This document shows positions 44,800 through 52,493 of a stretch of DNA of 64,000 nucleotides, piece after piece. Below the pieces are notes generated by a model. It ran no database searches. It was not told the origin of the DNA and saw nothing but the letters and a program-made list of their open reading frames with translations. This stretch comes from B1 sp964355075 (GTDB lineage Bacteria; Bacteroidota; Bacteroidia; UKL13-3). Within the stretch, counting starts at the first letter, position 1. Every line of letters begins with the position of its first letter. The DNA lies in assembly GCA_964355075.1 (NCBI GenBank), contig CAYHCF010000001.1:157414-221413 (forward strand), written 5' to 3'. The translations under genes were made by a program, and so were the position numbers.

Positions 44800-46266
44800 C
44801 TATGAAAGACTATAAGTCGTCCCTGCTTTGCCATCCATTATTTCTATACCTATGGCTTTTAACTGATCTCTGATAAAATCGGATGTGGTAAAATCTTTTT
44901 GCGCTTTGGCCTTGCTCCTCATATCAACTAATATTTTCATCAAGCCTTCTAATTTATCTGATCCGGAGTCTCTTTCTTCTTTTAATCCCAAAACATCAAA
45001 TACCATTTCATGATAAAGTTTCTTCAATCCGGCTTTGTCCTTTTCGCTAATGGTTTCCTTGCCATCGTTTACCAAGTTAATTAATCGTACTCCTTCAAAT
45101 AATGCTGCCAAAGCTATCGGGGTATTGAAATCTTCATTCAATGCCTGATATATTGATTGAGACAAACCATTCAAATCAATACTTGTTTTATCCGAGGTTT
45201 TTAGCTGATCAATTAATTTAAGTGCATTCATTAAACGGATCAAACCCTTTTCGGCTGCCTGCAATGCGTCATTGCTAAAATCGAGTGTGCTGCGGTAATG
45301 GGCCTGAAGCATGAAAAACCTTACTGTCATGGCACTGTATCCTCTTTCCAGAATTTTGTGATTTCCCGAAAACAGTTCTTCAGGTAAAAAAGAATTCCCC
45401 AAACTCTTGCTCATTTTTTGTCCGTTTACCGTAAGCATATTGGTATGAATCCAATAACGGGCAGAATTGGAATGGTGGCAGGCAAGGTTTTGTGCAATTT
45501 CATTGGTATGATGGGTAGGAACCAAATCCATACCCCCTCCGTGAATATCAAATTCGTTTCCCAAATATTTTGAGCTCATGGCAGAGCATTCAATGTGCCA
45601 GCCCGGGAATCCTTCTCCCCACGGACTTGGCCAATGCATTAAATGTTCGGGCTTTGCTTTGATCCAAAGGGCAAAATCCAAACGACCTTTTTTATCATTC
45701 TGCCCATCCAGCTCACGGGTATTGTTTAACAGTTCATCTAAATTTCTTCCCGATAATTTTGTATAAGGATATTCTTTAGAAAATTTTTCAACATCAAAAT
45801 AAATCGTTCCATTATTCTCGTAAGCATAACCACTCTCAATGATCTTTTTAATCATTTCAATCTGCTCAATGATATGACCGGTTGCGGTAGGCTCAATGCT
45901 AGGGGGTAAGGTATTAAACTGCTCCAGTACTTTATGAAAATCTACTGTATAGCGTTGCACAATTTCCATGGGCTCAAGCTGCTCTAATTTTGCTTTTTTT
46001 GCAAACTTATCTTCCCCTTCATCCCGGTCTCCTTCGAGGTGTCCGGCATCCGTAATATTGCGCACATACCTTACTTTATAACCAATATGTAAGAGGTAAC
46101 GGTAAATAATATCAAATGAAACATAGGTACGGCAATTACCCAGGTGTGCATTGCTGTAAACCGTTGGACCACACACATACATGCCCACATAACCCGGGTG
46201 CAGGGGTTCAAACAAAGAAGTTTCCCGGGTAAGGGTATTGTATATTTTTAGTTTTTGAATGGTCAT
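44800..46266 (-). CDS. cysS: Cysteinyl-tRNA synthetase
   Basis: The 488-residue class I synthetase charges tRNA-Cys. The HIGH-type motif is in GPTVYSNAHLGNCRTYVSFD, and KMSKSLGN is intact. Zinc ligands fall in YVCGPTVY, WHIECSAMSSKYLG and the HHTNEIAQ region. The C-terminal part (AKAQKDFTTSDFIRDQLKAI) is the usual helical domain. The frame extends 43 codons upstream, but MTIQKLKIYNTLTRE at 46266 is the conserved start and the extension is unrelated. The extended frame overlaps the end of the deacetylase-like gene, whereas the real start does not. It may be the last gene of the flippase-deacetylase-cysS run. Confidence 0.97.
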   Translation of the reverse strand: MTIQKLKIYNTLTRETSLFEPLHPGYVGMYVCGPTVYSNAHLGNCRTYVSFDIIYRYLLHIGYKVRYVRNITDAGHLEGDRDEGEDKFAKKAKLEQLEPMEIVQRYTVDFHKVLEQFNTLPPSIEPTATGHIIEQIEMIKKIIESGYAYENNGTIYFDVEKFSKEYPYTKLSGRNLDELLNNTRELDGQNDKKGRLDFALWIKAKPEHLMHWPSPWGEGFPGWHIECSAMSSKYLGNEFDIHGGGMDLVPTHHTNEIAQNLACHHSNSARYWIHTNMLTVNGQKMSKSLGNSFLPEELFSGNHKILERGYSAMTVRFFMLQAHYRSTLDFSNDALQAAEKGLIRLMNALKLIDQLKTSDKTSIDLNGLSQSIYQALNEDFNTPIALAALFEGVRLINLVNDGKETISEKDKAGLKKLYHEMVFDVLGLKEERDSGSDKLEGLMKILVDMRSKAKAQKDFTTSDFIRDQLKAIGIEIMDGKAGTTYSLS

Positions 46267-46300
46267 AAAAAAACATTCGATAGCTGCGAAAATATAATTT

Positions 46301-47605
46301 TTATTCGAACAAGGCTTCATAAACCTTATCCCAACCCAACCAGCCTTCTGTTTCGTCGAAGGAAGAGTTGTGCCAGATGCTGATAAAGGTTCCATTTACT
46401 TCTTTAACATCTTCTTTCATTACCTTGATTTTTTCTATCGCTTCTTCCTGATTTAACTGTAAGGATAATCTCAGGGTAACATCCATGATGCAAGGTGCTT
46501 GAATCACCAGTTTTGTACATTGATTGGTTGTTAGATTAAAAAATTTAAATGCGTAAGAAGTAGATGCCCTGAAACCAATATGATTCGGGTAGGTCAGGCT
46601 ATAATCTCTTTCAATATCCAGTTTTTCCAAATGCTCATAGGTTCCGGGAATTTTTATTTTTAAAAAATGATTGCGGGAAATTCGCGGTCGCTTTTGGGTG
46701 ATTTTTTCAAAGAGGGAAATTTCTTTGTTTAAGGTAATATATTTTTGGGTTGAATAATATGAAGGATGAATGCCACATTCAAAATGCGCATTTAATTTTT
46801 TAAACAATTGTTTTAATATTTTTGAATTGGGCGAATGGCTTTTATCCACTCCGCCATAATCAGCCAACAAAATAAAAAATATACTTTTGACACCCATTTC
46901 CCTTGCCCTATTTGTCATATAATCGTAGGTATCAAACGGATCCGCTTCGGGTATAAACAAGGTGTTAATGTCAAACTTTCCTCTCAACAAAGAGCCCATA
47001 GCTTTTCTGGCCAAGCGAAATAATGACAGGCCTTTATACTTATAGGCAAAGTCGATATCTATGGAATTAATTTGTTTAAATTCATGTTGTTTAAATTCAA
47101 TTTTCGGATATAATTTTTTAAGCTCTTCTTTAAAATGTTCAACCCAAATATCGATCAGTGGAATTTCCAAAAACCCATTCTTATAAGCAAGGCTATTCTC
47201 CGCTTTATACCGGTGATGTTCATCATTTACAGAAGGCAGATATTCTTCATATCGGCTCAACAGGAAAAAGATAGCTGAAAACAAATCAAAACTCAGAAAA
47301 ACTGAATTAATTCTGAAATCAGGTATTTGGTCAAATTCTTTTTTAAAGAAAATATATCTCCATGATTGATCCGTTTGTACTGCTAAATGCTGTTCAAAAA
47401 CATGCTCCTCAGCTAATAAAGAAATGGGAGGAATGTTTACACATCCTTCAATAATGTGCAGACTGTAATTGATTTTAAAGGCAGTTGATTTATGAAAATA
47501 GTCTAAATTATCTGTTATTTTATAATTTAATCCCAAACGATTTACGATAAGCTCATCGAGCAGATACTGCAAACGTGGAGTATGGTTTAAAGCATAAATT
47601 AACAT
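46301..47605 (-). CDS. Polysaccharide-deacetylase-like family protein (DUF7033-type)
   Basis: The 434-residue protein matches the large polysaccharide-deacetylase-like family of Bacteroidota. An N-terminal domain has FLLSRYEEYLPSVNDEHHRY. NSIDIDFAYKYKGLS holds the Asp pair that replaces the NodB TFDDG motif. DPFDTYDYMTNRAREMGVKS, FFILLADYGGVDKS, FECGIHPSYYS and ISRNHFLKIKIPGTYEHLEK follow, and HIGFRASTSYAFKFFNLTTN and FISIWHNSSFDE complete the TIM-barrel core. Family members are presumed to remove acetyl groups from surface sugars, but the substrate is not established. It lies 9 bp after the flippase gene, supporting a shared role in surface-glycan export. Confidence 0.82.
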   Translation of the reverse strand: MLIYALNHTPRLQYLLDELIVNRLGLNYKITDNLDYFHKSTAFKINYSLHIIEGCVNIPPISLLAEEHVFEQHLAVQTDQSWRYIFFKKEFDQIPDFRINSVFLSFDLFSAIFFLLSRYEEYLPSVNDEHHRYKAENSLAYKNGFLEIPLIDIWVEHFKEELKKLYPKIEFKQHEFKQINSIDIDFAYKYKGLSLFRLARKAMGSLLRGKFDINTLFIPEADPFDTYDYMTNRAREMGVKSIFFILLADYGGVDKSHSPNSKILKQLFKKLNAHFECGIHPSYYSTQKYITLNKEISLFEKITQKRPRISRNHFLKIKIPGTYEHLEKLDIERDYSLTYPNHIGFRASTSYAFKFFNLTTNQCTKLVIQAPCIMDVTLRLSLQLNQEEAIEKIKVMKEDVKEVNGTFISIWHNSSFDETEGWLGWDKVYEALFE

Positions 47606-47614
47606 GCTGAATGT

Positions 47615-48925
47615 TTATTTTAATCTGTTATTTTTTGAATATTTCATGACCTCCAAAATACTTTTTGGGTTCAGGGCGGTTAAAAAAATCTGCAATCCCA
47701 GCCTTGGTTTATATGACAAAACCATGAATGTAAAGGCACAATACGAACCAATGAGCATGGCATAAGCGGCACCGGTAATGCCCATTTTTTGAATCAGGAA
47801 AAACTCCAATGTCAAAACGATCACTCCATTAATCAATTGCAAAAAGACCACATATTTTTGTTTGTTTTCTGCCAGCATCCACATACCCCAGGCAGTTCCC
47901 CAAAAAACCGGAATTCCTACCCATATATGTATTTTAAAAATTGCCGGAGATAAAGGAAATTTTGATCCATACAATAAACCGATCACCCAATCTCCAAAAA
48001 TGGTTCCGCCCACCGCAATAATAATTGCACTCCAAATCATAATGGAATACAATTGCGCCAATCTTTTTAATTGCAATTCCCTGTTATTTCTATTATGAAT
48101 AATGCCCGGAAACACAGCTGCACTAATGGCTACCGGAATAAAATAGGAAGCCTGGCTGATTCTCAAACCTGCTCCATAATCGCCAACCAGCGACATATCT
48201 CTGAGCAGGCGTGTTATTAGAATAAGATCAGAGTTTTGAACGATCATTTGTATAAAAGATGAAAAAATAATGGGTGAGGCTAATATCAAAAGATACCTGG
48301 ATTCCTTCCAGTCGAACTGCCATTTCAAAATAAAATTTCCATCTTTCCTGTAAAATATCCACTGGTTCAAAGCTACCAGGGCAGCTTCAAATGCTGCCAT
48401 ACAGGCGAACCACTCGAGCGGAGCCGCAATAAATATTAAATATAATTTTACAAGAGCTGAAATAAATAAAGTAATAACCTGATTAATGGCCGTATATCTT
48501 CCTTTTACAATAGATTGAAAATAAGAATCGATTACTGATAAGGATTGAAATACAATTGAAATACTCAATAAAAAAACCACCCAGGTTCGTTGTTCCGGAT
48601 CTCGTATTGCTGACCATAAAGTAGCTGCAAAAACAACAAAAATGGATCCTGCAAAACGCATCCAGAATGCGGTTCCCAAAATCTTTTCTTTATTTATTTT
48701 TCTGGAAATTAATTCTCTTACAATTAAACTATCGAGACCCAGTGTTGAAAAAATGGTAAAAATACCGATGACACCCAAACCATAAGTAATGATTCCGAAT
48801 TTTTCATGACCCAAAAAACGCGCTACCAGAACTCCCACCAAAATACCTGAAATAATGCGGGAGAATTTCTCCAGCAAACCCCACATGGAATTGCTTACAT
48901 AGTTATTTTTGGGATCAATACTCAT
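47615..48925 (-). CDS. Wzx-type flippase (polysaccharide biosynthesis protein)
   Basis: The 436-residue integral membrane protein starts SIDPKNNYVSNSMWGLLEKF. It shows around a dozen hydrophobic segments, among them GILVGVLVARFLGHEKFGII and SAIIIAVGGTIFGDWVIGLL, in the pattern of the MATE/MVF-like oligosaccharide flippases. The N-terminal NYVSNSMWGLLEKFSRIISG and the FLGHEKFGIITYGLGVIGIF segment are typical of Wzx proteins that move lipid-linked sugar units across the inner membrane. It is the first gene of a run with the deacetylase-like protein and cysS. It is preceded by a 523-bp non-coding stretch of repeats. Confidence 0.86.
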   Translation of the reverse strand: MSIDPKNNYVSNSMWGLLEKFSRIISGILVGVLVARFLGHEKFGIITYGLGVIGIFTIFSTLGLDSLIVRELISRKINKEKILGTAFWMRFAGSIFVVFAATLWSAIRDPEQRTWVVFLLSISIVFQSLSVIDSYFQSIVKGRYTAINQVITLFISALVKLYLIFIAAPLEWFACMAAFEAALVALNQWIFYRKDGNFILKWQFDWKESRYLLILASPIIFSSFIQMIVQNSDLILITRLLRDMSLVGDYGAGLRISQASYFIPVAISAAVFPGIIHNRNNRELQLKRLAQLYSIMIWSAIIIAVGGTIFGDWVIGLLYGSKFPLSPAIFKIHIWVGIPVFWGTAWGMWMLAENKQKYVVFLQLINGVIVLTLEFFLIQKMGITGAAYAMLIGSYCAFTFMVLSYKPRLGLQIFLTALNPKSILEVMKYSKNNRLK

Positions 48926-48927
48926 TC

Positions 48928-49097
48928 GTTATTTACGATTTACGATTTTGGATTTACGATTTTGGATTTACGATTTTCATAATTCACAATTCATAATTCA
49001 TTATTCACAATTCATTATTCACAATTCATAATTCACAATTCATAATTCACAATTCATAATTCACAATTCATAATTCATTATTCATTATTCATAATTT
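48928..49097. repeat. AT-rich word-like repeat array
   Basis: From 48928 to ~48975 the sequence repeats GATTTACGATTTTGGATTTA with small changes. It then switches to about 15 copies or near-copies of ATTCATAATTCAC / ATTCATTATTC (period mostly 7-14 bp) up to 49097. It starts within 3 bp of the flippase start codon, so any promoter for that gene lies within it. It is not a CRISPR: the units are contiguous, without unique spacers. The same words resume after the next element, at 49383. Confidence 0.8.
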
Positions 49098-49382
49098 AAT
49101 GTCGTTTAGTTAATAGAATATCGCGTTTTTTATTGTAATTAACAAAAACTGGTGCCAGGATATGCTTTCAACGCGATCCTTCGGCAGGCTCAGGATGACA
49201 TTTCGTAATTCATGTGAGTGGTAATTTTGGCGAGATGAATTTTTTGCAAAGCAAAAAATTCATCTCGCCAAAATTATTGCCAAATATAACGAGCTGGCGT
49301 GTCATCCTGAGCTTGCCGAAGGATCCTCAAACGGTGTTGCCAAGTTTAACCCCCTTCTCAAAAGCGTTAACTAAACGACATT
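49098..49382. mobile_element. 285-bp MITE-like element with three nested inverted repeats
   Basis: The outermost arms are a perfect 16-bp inverted repeat, AATGTCGTTTAGTTAA at 49098-49113 and its reverse complement at 49367-49382. Inside lie 26-bp arms with one mismatch (49175-49200 and 49300-49325, starting GATCCTTCGGCAGGCTCAGG). The centre is a perfect 25-bp hairpin, 49223-49247 and 49251-49275, with an AAA loop. It encodes no open frame. It sits inside the ATTCATAATTC array, which continues on both sides. This architecture suits a miniature inverted-repeat element or folded non-coding RNA. No clear target duplication could be assigned because the flanks are repetitive. Confidence 0.65.
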
Positions 49383-49430
49383 GATTCATAATTCATAATT
49401 CATAATTTTCAATTTTCAATTTTATTATTG
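49383..49430. repeat. Short continuation of the AT-rich word array
   Basis: After the nested-palindrome element the ATTCATAATTCATAATTC words resume, followed by TTTTCAATTTTCAATTTTAT. The array is therefore split by the element, consistent with its insertion into an existing array. Confidence 0.7.
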
Positions 49431-49449
49431 TATGCGATTCGCTCCAAAG

Positions 49450-50010
49450 TTATTTACTATATTCATTCATGGTGCTTGTTAAACCTTTTAAAATGAAACA
49501 TTCAATCGCCTGAACAGACTTGCTTATTAACTCCTGTACCTGTTTTCCTTCTTCCTCATCCCATTTCCCAAGAACAAAATCTATTTGCCTTCCTTTGGGA
49601 AAGTTGCTACCTATTCCAAACCTCAACCTGGGGTATGTTTGCGTTAATAACAATTCATTGATACTTTTCAAACCATTGTGACCAGCATCCGAGCCGTCTC
49701 CTCTAATTCTGATTTTCCCAAAGGTAATGGCCAGGTCGTCCACAATTACAAAAATATGCTCAATTGGAATTTTTAATGCCTGCATCCAATACCTAACGGC
49801 TTTCCCACTCAGATTCATATAAGTATTGGGTTTTATGACAACTATTTGTCTGCCACGTAAAGAAAACTCCGTGTAATCAGCATACCTGGCCGGGGCAAAT
49901 TTACATTTATATTTTCCAGCCAGCTCATCGGCGATATCAAACCCGATATTGTGCCGGGTATGCTCATATTCATCGCCAATGTTTCCTAAGCCTATGATCA
50001 GGTACTTCAT
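49450..50010 (-). CDS. pth: Peptidyl-tRNA hydrolase
   Basis: Pth releases peptides from drop-off peptidyl-tRNAs. The 186-residue protein shows Asn10 and His20 in GLGNIGDEYEHTRHNIGFD. KPNTYMNLSGKAV, the catalytic Asp region VIVDDLAITFGKIRIRGDGS and AGHNGLKSI are also present. The length is typical. It follows rplY on the same strand, as in other Bacteroidota, but a terminator-like hairpin and a repeat array lie in the 260-bp gap, so it may be transcribed separately. Downstream is the repeat-rich region before the flippase gene. Confidence 0.96.
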   Translation of the reverse strand: MKYLIIGLGNIGDEYEHTRHNIGFDIADELAGKYKCKFAPARYADYTEFSLRGRQIVVIKPNTYMNLSGKAVRYWMQALKIPIEHIFVIVDDLAITFGKIRIRGDGSDAGHNGLKSINELLLTQTYPRLRFGIGSNFPKGRQIDFVLGKWDEEEGKQVQELISKSVQAIECFILKGLTSTMNEYSK

Positions 50011-50061
50011 TTATTTCCTTGTCTTCTCAAACGGTGCCAAGGTAAAATTTCAACTTCACAA

Positions 50062-50104
50062 AAAAAACCCTGATTTCGTCCTTGAGGCGAGACCAGGGTT
50101 TTTT
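50062..50104 (-). terminator. Terminator-like hairpin between rplY and pth
   Basis: AAAAAACCCTG (50062-50072) pairs with CAGGGTTTTTT (50094-50104) around a 21-nt loop, followed by T on the minus strand. It lies 166 bp beyond the rplY stop and 51 bp before the pth start, suggesting rplY-prs transcripts can end here. Confidence 0.65.
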
Positions 50105-50149
50105 GATACAATTGCGTTATACTGAAACGGGATAAATTCTGCCCTTTAC

Positions 50150-50235
50150 CTGAATAGGTAATCGGTAATCAGGTATTCGGTAATCGGTAATACCATACCG
50201 ATTACTTTTCTTCTACGGATTACTGAATACCTTAA
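50150..50235. repeat. Short word-like array between rplY and pth
   Basis: Near-repeats of GGTAATCGGTAATC and GTATTCGGTAATCGG appear on one side, and the reverse words CCGATTAC and GGATTACTGAATACC on the other. The two sides can pair imperfectly. No gene is present. Confidence 0.6.
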
Positions 50236-50270
50236 GCGGAATGTTAAAATTTACAACGTTTCTTGTATAA

Positions 50271-50897
50271 TTATTTCTTTGGAGCAGCTACCTTAGGAGC
50301 GGCTGCCGGTTTTGCAGCTTCAGCGGTCACTACCGTTTTTTCAGCTTCCTGTGCAGCGCGGGTTGTATGTACGCTCACAACAGGATTGAGAGGTGAGTCT
50401 AATAATTCCAGGTCTTTAACAACGATTTCACTTACTTTAATAGATTTACCTATCTCAAGGTTATCAATATTGATTTCAATAAAATCAGGTAATAATGACG
50501 GAAGCGCTCTTACTTTTAACTTCTTGGCTTTCACTTCCAGTTTACCGCCCTGACGAACACCCACCGAATTACCCACTAATTTTACAGGTACGCCGATGAT
50601 AACAGGTTTATCATCATTTACTTCCAAAAAATCGGCATGTAAAATAATGTCATTTACCGGGTGGAACTGGATATCCTGCAAAATAGCATGAAAGATTTGG
50701 CCATCAATATCCAATTGCACTTTGTAAGTGTTTGGGGTGTAAACCAAAATTTTAAAGTCAGGAGAATAAACCGAGAAATGGATGTGCTCTTTTCCACCAT
50801 ACAATACACAAGGTACTTTTCCTTCTTTTCTTAAACTTTTACTTGATACTTTTCCTGTTTCAGGTCTTTTGTATCCGAACAACGCTACAGATTTCAT
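50271..50897 (-). CDS. rplY: 50S ribosomal protein L25/general stress protein Ctc
   Basis: The 208-residue protein has the 5S-rRNA-binding L25 domain at the N-terminus (MKSVALFGYKRPETGKVSSK, LRKEGKVPCVLYGGKEHIHF). The TL5/CTC-type C-terminal domain contains HAILQDIQFHPVNDIILHAD, KPVIIGVPVKLVGNSVG and FIEINIDNLEIGKSIKVSEI. The tail is rich in Ala, Lys and Pro (EAAKPAAAPKVAAPKK), a common low-complexity ending. It lies downstream of prs on the same strand, 95 bp apart, an order widespread in Bacteroidota. It stabilises the 50S subunit and may be stress-induced in some species. Confidence 0.96.
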   Translation of the reverse strand: MKSVALFGYKRPETGKVSSKSLRKEGKVPCVLYGGKEHIHFSVYSPDFKILVYTPNTYKVQLDIDGQIFHAILQDIQFHPVNDIILHADFLEVNDDKPVIIGVPVKLVGNSVGVRQGGKLEVKAKKLKVRALPSLLPDFIEINIDNLEIGKSIKVSEIVVKDLELLDSPLNPVVSVHTTRAAQEAEKTVVTAEAAKPAAAPKVAAPKK

Positions 50898-50992
50898 TTT
50901 ATATATTTATTTAAATTGTTTTCAGTTTACTCAAAAATCTCTCACCGGTTTTGGGTTTAAACAGGTGGATAATTTCCCATCAACTATAGGAA

Positions 50993-51943
50993 CTACTCTT
51001 CAGCCTCTTTAATATCAAACAAGCTGCTGATAGAACCATGTTCAGTAATATTATGAATTGCCGATGCAAACAAAGCGGCTACCGATAATACCTTTATTTT
51101 AGAATCATTACGTTTTAAAGGAATGGTATCACAAACCACCAACTCCATGAGAACACTGCTCTCAATATTCTCGTAGGCCTTGCCGCTCAAAACAGGGTGT
51201 GTACACATGGCACGCACGCTATTTGCGCCTTTGTCAATTAACAATTGCGCAGCTTTAGCCAGCGTATTTCCGGTATCAATAATATCGTCAACCATCAATA
51301 CGTCTTTCCCGCTTACTTCACCAATCAGGGTCATTGAGGCAATTTCATTCGCTCTTCTTCGCTCTTTATCAACAATTACCATATCGCAACCCAAGGCCTT
51401 GGCATATACTCTCGCTCTGGCCGATGAACCCATGTCGGGAGAGGCAATAATTAAGTTTTTCCCAATCTTCAGACTTCTCATATAAGGAAGAAAAATGACT
51501 GAAGGATCCAAGTGATCAACCGGAACTTCAAAGAATCCCTGTATCTGCGGTGCATGTAAATCCATGGTTATTACCCTGCTGGCACCTGCAACGGTAAGCA
51601 TGTCGGCCACCACTTTTGAACCAATGGATACACGGGGTTTGTCTTTTCTATCCTGGCGAGCCATCCCGAAATAAGGAATGACTGCTGTAATATAATGAGC
51701 CGAAGCACGCTTGGCAGCATCAATCATTAACAGCAACTCCATTAAATTGTCGGAATTGGCGAAAGTAGATTGGATCAGAAATACATCACAACCCCTCACC
51801 GACTCATTAAAGCTGGGTTGAAACTCTCCATCACTGAATTTGGTAATGGAACAATCGCCCAATGGAATCCCAAAGGATTTTGCAATCGCCTCGGCCAAAT
51901 ACCTAGAATTTGTCCCTGAAAATATTTTTACCTGGTTATTCAC
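50993..51943 (-). CDS. prs: Ribose-phosphate pyrophosphokinase
   Basis: Prs makes PRPP from ribose 5-phosphate and ATP for purine, pyrimidine, His, Trp and NAD synthesis. The 316-residue class I enzyme shows FSGTNSRYLAEAIAKSFGIP at the N-terminus, the flexible-loop PYFGMARQDRKDKPRVSI, the metal-site DLHAPQIQGFFEVPVDHLDP and the PRPP motif VLMVDDIIDTGNTL. All active-site segments are intact. It is probably co-transcribed with rplY. A tRNA-Gln gene lies 90 bp upstream on the same strand. Confidence 0.97.
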   Translation of the reverse strand: MNNQVKIFSGTNSRYLAEAIAKSFGIPLGDCSITKFSDGEFQPSFNESVRGCDVFLIQSTFANSDNLMELLLMIDAAKRASAHYITAVIPYFGMARQDRKDKPRVSIGSKVVADMLTVAGASRVITMDLHAPQIQGFFEVPVDHLDPSVIFLPYMRSLKIGKNLIIASPDMGSSARARVYAKALGCDMVIVDKERRRANEIASMTLIGEVSGKDVLMVDDIIDTGNTLAKAAQLLIDKGANSVRAMCTHPVLSGKAYENIESSVLMELVVCDTIPLKRNDSKIKVLSVAALFASAIHNITEHGSISSLFDIKEAEE

Positions 51944-52032
51944 CTCTTTTGTTTTGTTGATTCCTGTATCCTATTGATTCCTATATACCAAGAGGGACAA
52001 GTCGCGACCTGTCCCTGCAGTTATGTATTGGG

Positions 52033-52105
52033 TTGACCGACTAGGGCTCGAACCTAGACTCCTCTGAACCAAAATCAGATGTGTTGCCAGTTACACCATC
52101 GGTCA
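52033..52105 (-). tRNA. tRNA-Gln (anticodon TTG)
   Basis: The minus strand folds into a 73-nt cloverleaf. The acceptor stem is TGACCGA/TCGGTCA, the D stem GTGT/ACAC and the anticodon stem TCTGA/TCAGA. The loop TTTTGGT has anticodon TTG, and the T stem CTAGG/CCTAG closes a TTCGAGC loop. The discriminator is A. CCA is not encoded, so it is added after transcription. The anticodon reads CAA and CAG codons for glutamine. Confidence 0.95.
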
Positions 52106-52194
52106 ATTTGGGGGTCGGCAAAGGTATAATTTTTCTACAAATTGAAAAGCAGTTTGAAAAAAAAAAAGAAAATTTGTTTAAACCCGCATTTTAT

Positions 52195-52485
52195 CTGGCC
52201 TGACGGTAGGCTGTTAGGTTGTTAGGCTATTAGACTGTAGGCTGTTAGGCTATTAGACTGTAGGCTGTAGGTTTTTAGGCTGTTAGGCTGTCCACCTTCG
52301 CTGGGCTTCGGTGGATACTATAGGCAGCTAGGCTATTAGACTGTCCACCTTCGCTGGGCTTCGGTGGATGCTACAGGCAGCTAGGCTATTAGACTGCAGG
52401 CTGTAGGTTAGTAGGCTGGCAAACCGTCAACTGTCAAACATAAACTATCGACCATGGACCCTCGACCATGGACCATGGACCCTTT
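52195..52485. repeat. Word-like repeat array before the glycosyltransferase-like gene, including a 53-bp tandem duplication
   Basis: The region is built from variants of TAGGCTGTTAGGCTATTAG and GACTGTAGGCTG. Two copies of a 53-bp unit (52291-52343 and 52344-52396) follow in tandem and differ at only two positions; each contains the inverted pair TCCACC/GGTGGA. The right end repeats GACCATGGACC. The array stops about 9 bp before the next start codon. There are no unique spacers, so it is not a CRISPR. Confidence 0.8.
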
Positions 52486-52493
52486 CTGTTCGT

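Noticed and set aside
46267..46395. 43-residue N-terminal extension of cysS
   Set aside because: The extension overlaps the upstream gene's end and has no similarity to synthetases; the ATG at 46266 matches the family start.
48928..49097. Possible CRISPR array
   Set aside because: Units are contiguous near-copies without unique spacers of constant length, and no cas genes are present.
52033..52105. tRNA-Gln as an integration site for the decayed region
   Set aside because: The repeats and broken genes lie on its 5' side, no copy of its 3' end was seen, and no integrase gene is present.
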